DNA from: Acridotheres tristis
Taxonomy: Eukaryota; Chordata; Aves; Passeriformes; Sturnidae
Assembly (NCBI GenBank): GCA_037013685.1
Contig: CM072889.1
Coordinates: 5,527,976 to 5,591,975 of the forward strand
Length of the DNA: 64,000 nt
Direction: 5' to 3'
Position 1 is the stretch's first letter; each line of letters starts with the position of its first letter. This document shows positions 61,503 through 64,000 of the stretch, piece by piece. A program made the position numbers and the translations under genes. The notes below the pieces were generated by a model. That model saw only the letters and a list, made by a program, of their open reading frames with translations, had not been told where the DNA came from and searched no databases.

Positions 61503-64000
61503 ATTCTAAGGCTTTTGCTCTTTAAGGCACTTAAAAAATTTTTACTTACATAAAACTGGGATTTATACTTCTATTTCATATCTATGCAACTTAATAATAT
61601 TTCTACTTAAAACTAAACCTTACACCTCTATTTCATGTCTGTGTGGTTTAATATATTTTAATTTCTCTCAAGGTTTTAATTCAAACCCTGCATTTTGATC
61701 TCTCTCTGGGGAACTCAGAGAGGCCTCTGTTTTTCACAGTCCAAGAACTATAAGAATTTTTATATCTATATATTTTTGATTTATGATCTAAAATATCTTC
61801 AGCATTTTCCAAGCAAATTCTTTAAGCAGAACTCAATACACTTTTGCCAGATAAGAATTAGACAGACAAGATTGGGGGTTTTTTTGAGAACTCACATCTA
61901 AGCTTTAGAACCATTGTTACAAATTGATGAGTAGGTCAAAAACTAAATACAACCTGGTCCAGCTTCTCACATGACCTTATGAGTAGGTCTGTCATTTTCC
62001 CTCTAATTATGTAGGGAAGGAAAAATAATTTCAAAGTGCTGACATTTGAAAAGTGGTGACCAAATTCCACTTGAAAATTCTTGACCTCAGAGCTGTAACA
62101 GCCATCAGCATAAAAGGCAGGGAAATGCTGCATTTGATAAGTTGCTCTTAGACTTGGGGTGAAGCACAAAAGATCTACAGCAGCCGAGGTTATCAGATAC
62201 ACAGGATAAAGGCATGCTTAAACTTCCTGACAAATTCCAGCGCCAGCAGTTGCACTCTGAGGTTTTAAATGTCCCACTGGTACTTCAAGTAGCTATTGCA
62301 CCATTCAGTCACCTTTCTGGAGTACTACTGAGCACTACTACAGAATTATCACCCTGGTAACAGTGCACAAGTTGTGGACTGAAATGATCTCTACACCTTG
62401 CATGAAAACCACTGCCCTGGACTGCTTTAAATGGTTCCAAAGACAAGCTCACCTATGGCAATTATAAACGGTGGCTAACCAGGAATATCCTTTTATGAAC
62501 ACAATAAAATACTTTAAAAGCCCTTTCAGGTCACATCATGAGTTGTTACTGCAGAAACAGTTTTCATCTACAAAGAACTCCTGTATCAAAAAGGAATAAA
62601 AGTACTGACAAAAATAGAAGCAGCAAAACTTGAAAAACATAAATACATCCACTGGCAAATGGATCAGCTTTTGCTGGCTAATCAAAGCCCTGTCAGCTTC
62701 AGCATGTGTGTGGTCAATGCCAAGCCTATTTGGCCAGAACACTCAAAACGTCTCAAAAGACAGTCCTGTTCCATTCCATTTGCACTCACCCTTCAACAAA
62801 CCTTCCATTTCTCTGGTTTGAGGATTCTGTATAATGAAGTTTTCCCAGAGTGAGTAGATGGGACATGGTTAGATTTATTTTTTTAATCCCAGCATCTAAT
62901 ATTAACCAGTCATGAGTTCAAACAGTTGTTAAGATATATTCTTTTCTGTCCTTAATTCTCTCATTTCTCTACTATGTCTTGTTATAACAAACAACAATTA
63001 CCACGTTTTACTTTTATCTGATTTTTTGATAAAAGAAGATATATTGTACCATTTTTCATATCTTCAGTGGGGAAAGATCTTACTTTGGGACATAGACTTT
63101 TACTGAGATTAATTCCCACAATTAATCTCAATGAATTATATGTTTAATTAGATCCCTATTAATGTTTTATGCCTACAATGAAACTTAGAGCTAACTTGAG
63201 GAAACCAGAAATGCACTGAATTAAAATAAACGGTTGTTTAAATTGGTATTGTGCATAAATATCAGTAATGAACCAGAAACATGTTTTCATGCAGGCAAAA
63301 ATGCTCCCTGAGAAACACATTAGGAAATGTCCTTCTGGAGGTATTTGTCACTCTAAACCCTTGTAAAATAGGTATTTACTGTTGTCACTGTTGGTCCTCC
63401 ACACAACTGAATGATTGAAAGAATGTGTTTAATTTTTGTGCAGTTCTTGTTCCACTGTCTCAGAGCCACAGTGATTAGCAGAAACACAAACAGTGCGGAT
63501 ATATTTTAAAGAGCTGTGGGATGAGGATTTTTGGGGTAGAGGGTGAAATACTAAACACTGAATTTGTACCAAACTCTTTGCTCAGAAATCTTAAAGTTGT
63601 GGCTTTCTACGGATTTGTGGAGAGAGGGGAGAGGAGGGGAGGAGGCACGAGGAAACACTTGGGAGGTTAAACCATAAACTGGCTCATTTGAGAAAACTAT
63701 TTGGGAACACAGAGCTCACAACACATTGAGGACATAAACGTGTTGGTTCCCCCCAAAAATCCCTTTCCCTGCAGACCTGTCCTCACTGTGCCCAGTTCAC
63801 TGCCCCACCTTCAATCCAAAGGCCTGTGGGCTCCAGGCTTCCCAGGAAATAACCAAGATATTCTTTTTCTCTAAATATTAGAAGTTTCCAGGCATTTTTA
63901 TCAGTCCCAGACATCCTTTCTCACTTCTCTTTTATTGTTTAGTCTCCCATTTAGCACCTGCAGTAATTAACCAGGGCACTTTTGAGCAGAGGATAAAGTC
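61503..64000. other. Non-coding DNA to window end
   Basis: AT-rich unique sequence with no recognised gene or mobile element. The hairpin at 63104-63130 and a G/A-rich patch around 63620-63650 are the only notable local structures. Confidence 0.55.
63104..63130. repeat. Perfect 11-bp hairpin with 5-nt loop
   Basis: TGAGATTAATT (63104-63114) and AATTAATCTCA (63120-63130) are perfect reverse complements around the loop CCCAC. Same architecture as 5831-5861 but unrelated in sequence. Confidence 0.85.

Overview
The window reads as vertebrate nuclear DNA from a bird, most likely a songbird. It is AT-rich and has no bacterial-style gene packing. It carries 3' ends of the avian LINE CR1 and several avian endogenous-retrovirus (ERV) LTR families. 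I found no host exon that I can name, so this is probably an intergenic or intronic stretch. Apart from one unassigned 77-codon ORF near 29.4 kb, the coding potential is retroviral.

The main object is a provirus on the minus strand at 9840-16689. It is bounded by a perfect 5-bp target-site duplication (GGATA) and has two ~715-bp LTRs that differ at roughly 3% of sites by eye. In transcription order (right to left) it holds: 5' LTR, a tRNA-Lys-type primer binding site, gag, an in-frame amber codon, then protease, reverse transcriptase, RNase H and integrase, a short purine-rich tract, and the 3' LTR. There is no env. The reading frame is one continuous register of about 5.2 kb, interrupted only by the TAG at the gag/pol junction (embedded in a perfect 9-bp hairpin) and by a TGA inside integrase. 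The polymerase motifs, 5-bp duplication, Lys1,2-type primer and lack of CCHC zinc knuckles point to a class III (ERVL/spuma-like) element. Gag is unusual: its N-terminal part looks membrane-embedded, with an N-glycosylation sequon between hydrophobic segments, followed by a 13-residue tandem repeat and then a capsid-like region.

The rest of the window holds solo LTRs from at least four families: a 403-bp and a 389-bp LTR of one ERVL-like family in opposite orientations (6253-6655 plus, 56547-56935 minus); an ERV1-like LTR with a 4-bp duplication (35869-36312); a GC-rich LTR with a perfect 6-bp duplication (44073-44757); and an avian ERVK-type LTR (52958-53448). A further LTR-like segment with a triplicated 37-bp unit lies at about 60987-61496. 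CR1 fragments lie at about 17.8, 26.3 and 55.6 kb.

The remaining stretches look like unique non-coding DNA with short simple repeats, plus three striking perfect inverted repeats (5831-5861, 43723-43765, 63104-63130). I saw no tRNA, rRNA or CRISPR array. All homology calls are from reading the sequence and remembered family patterns; no database search was possible.
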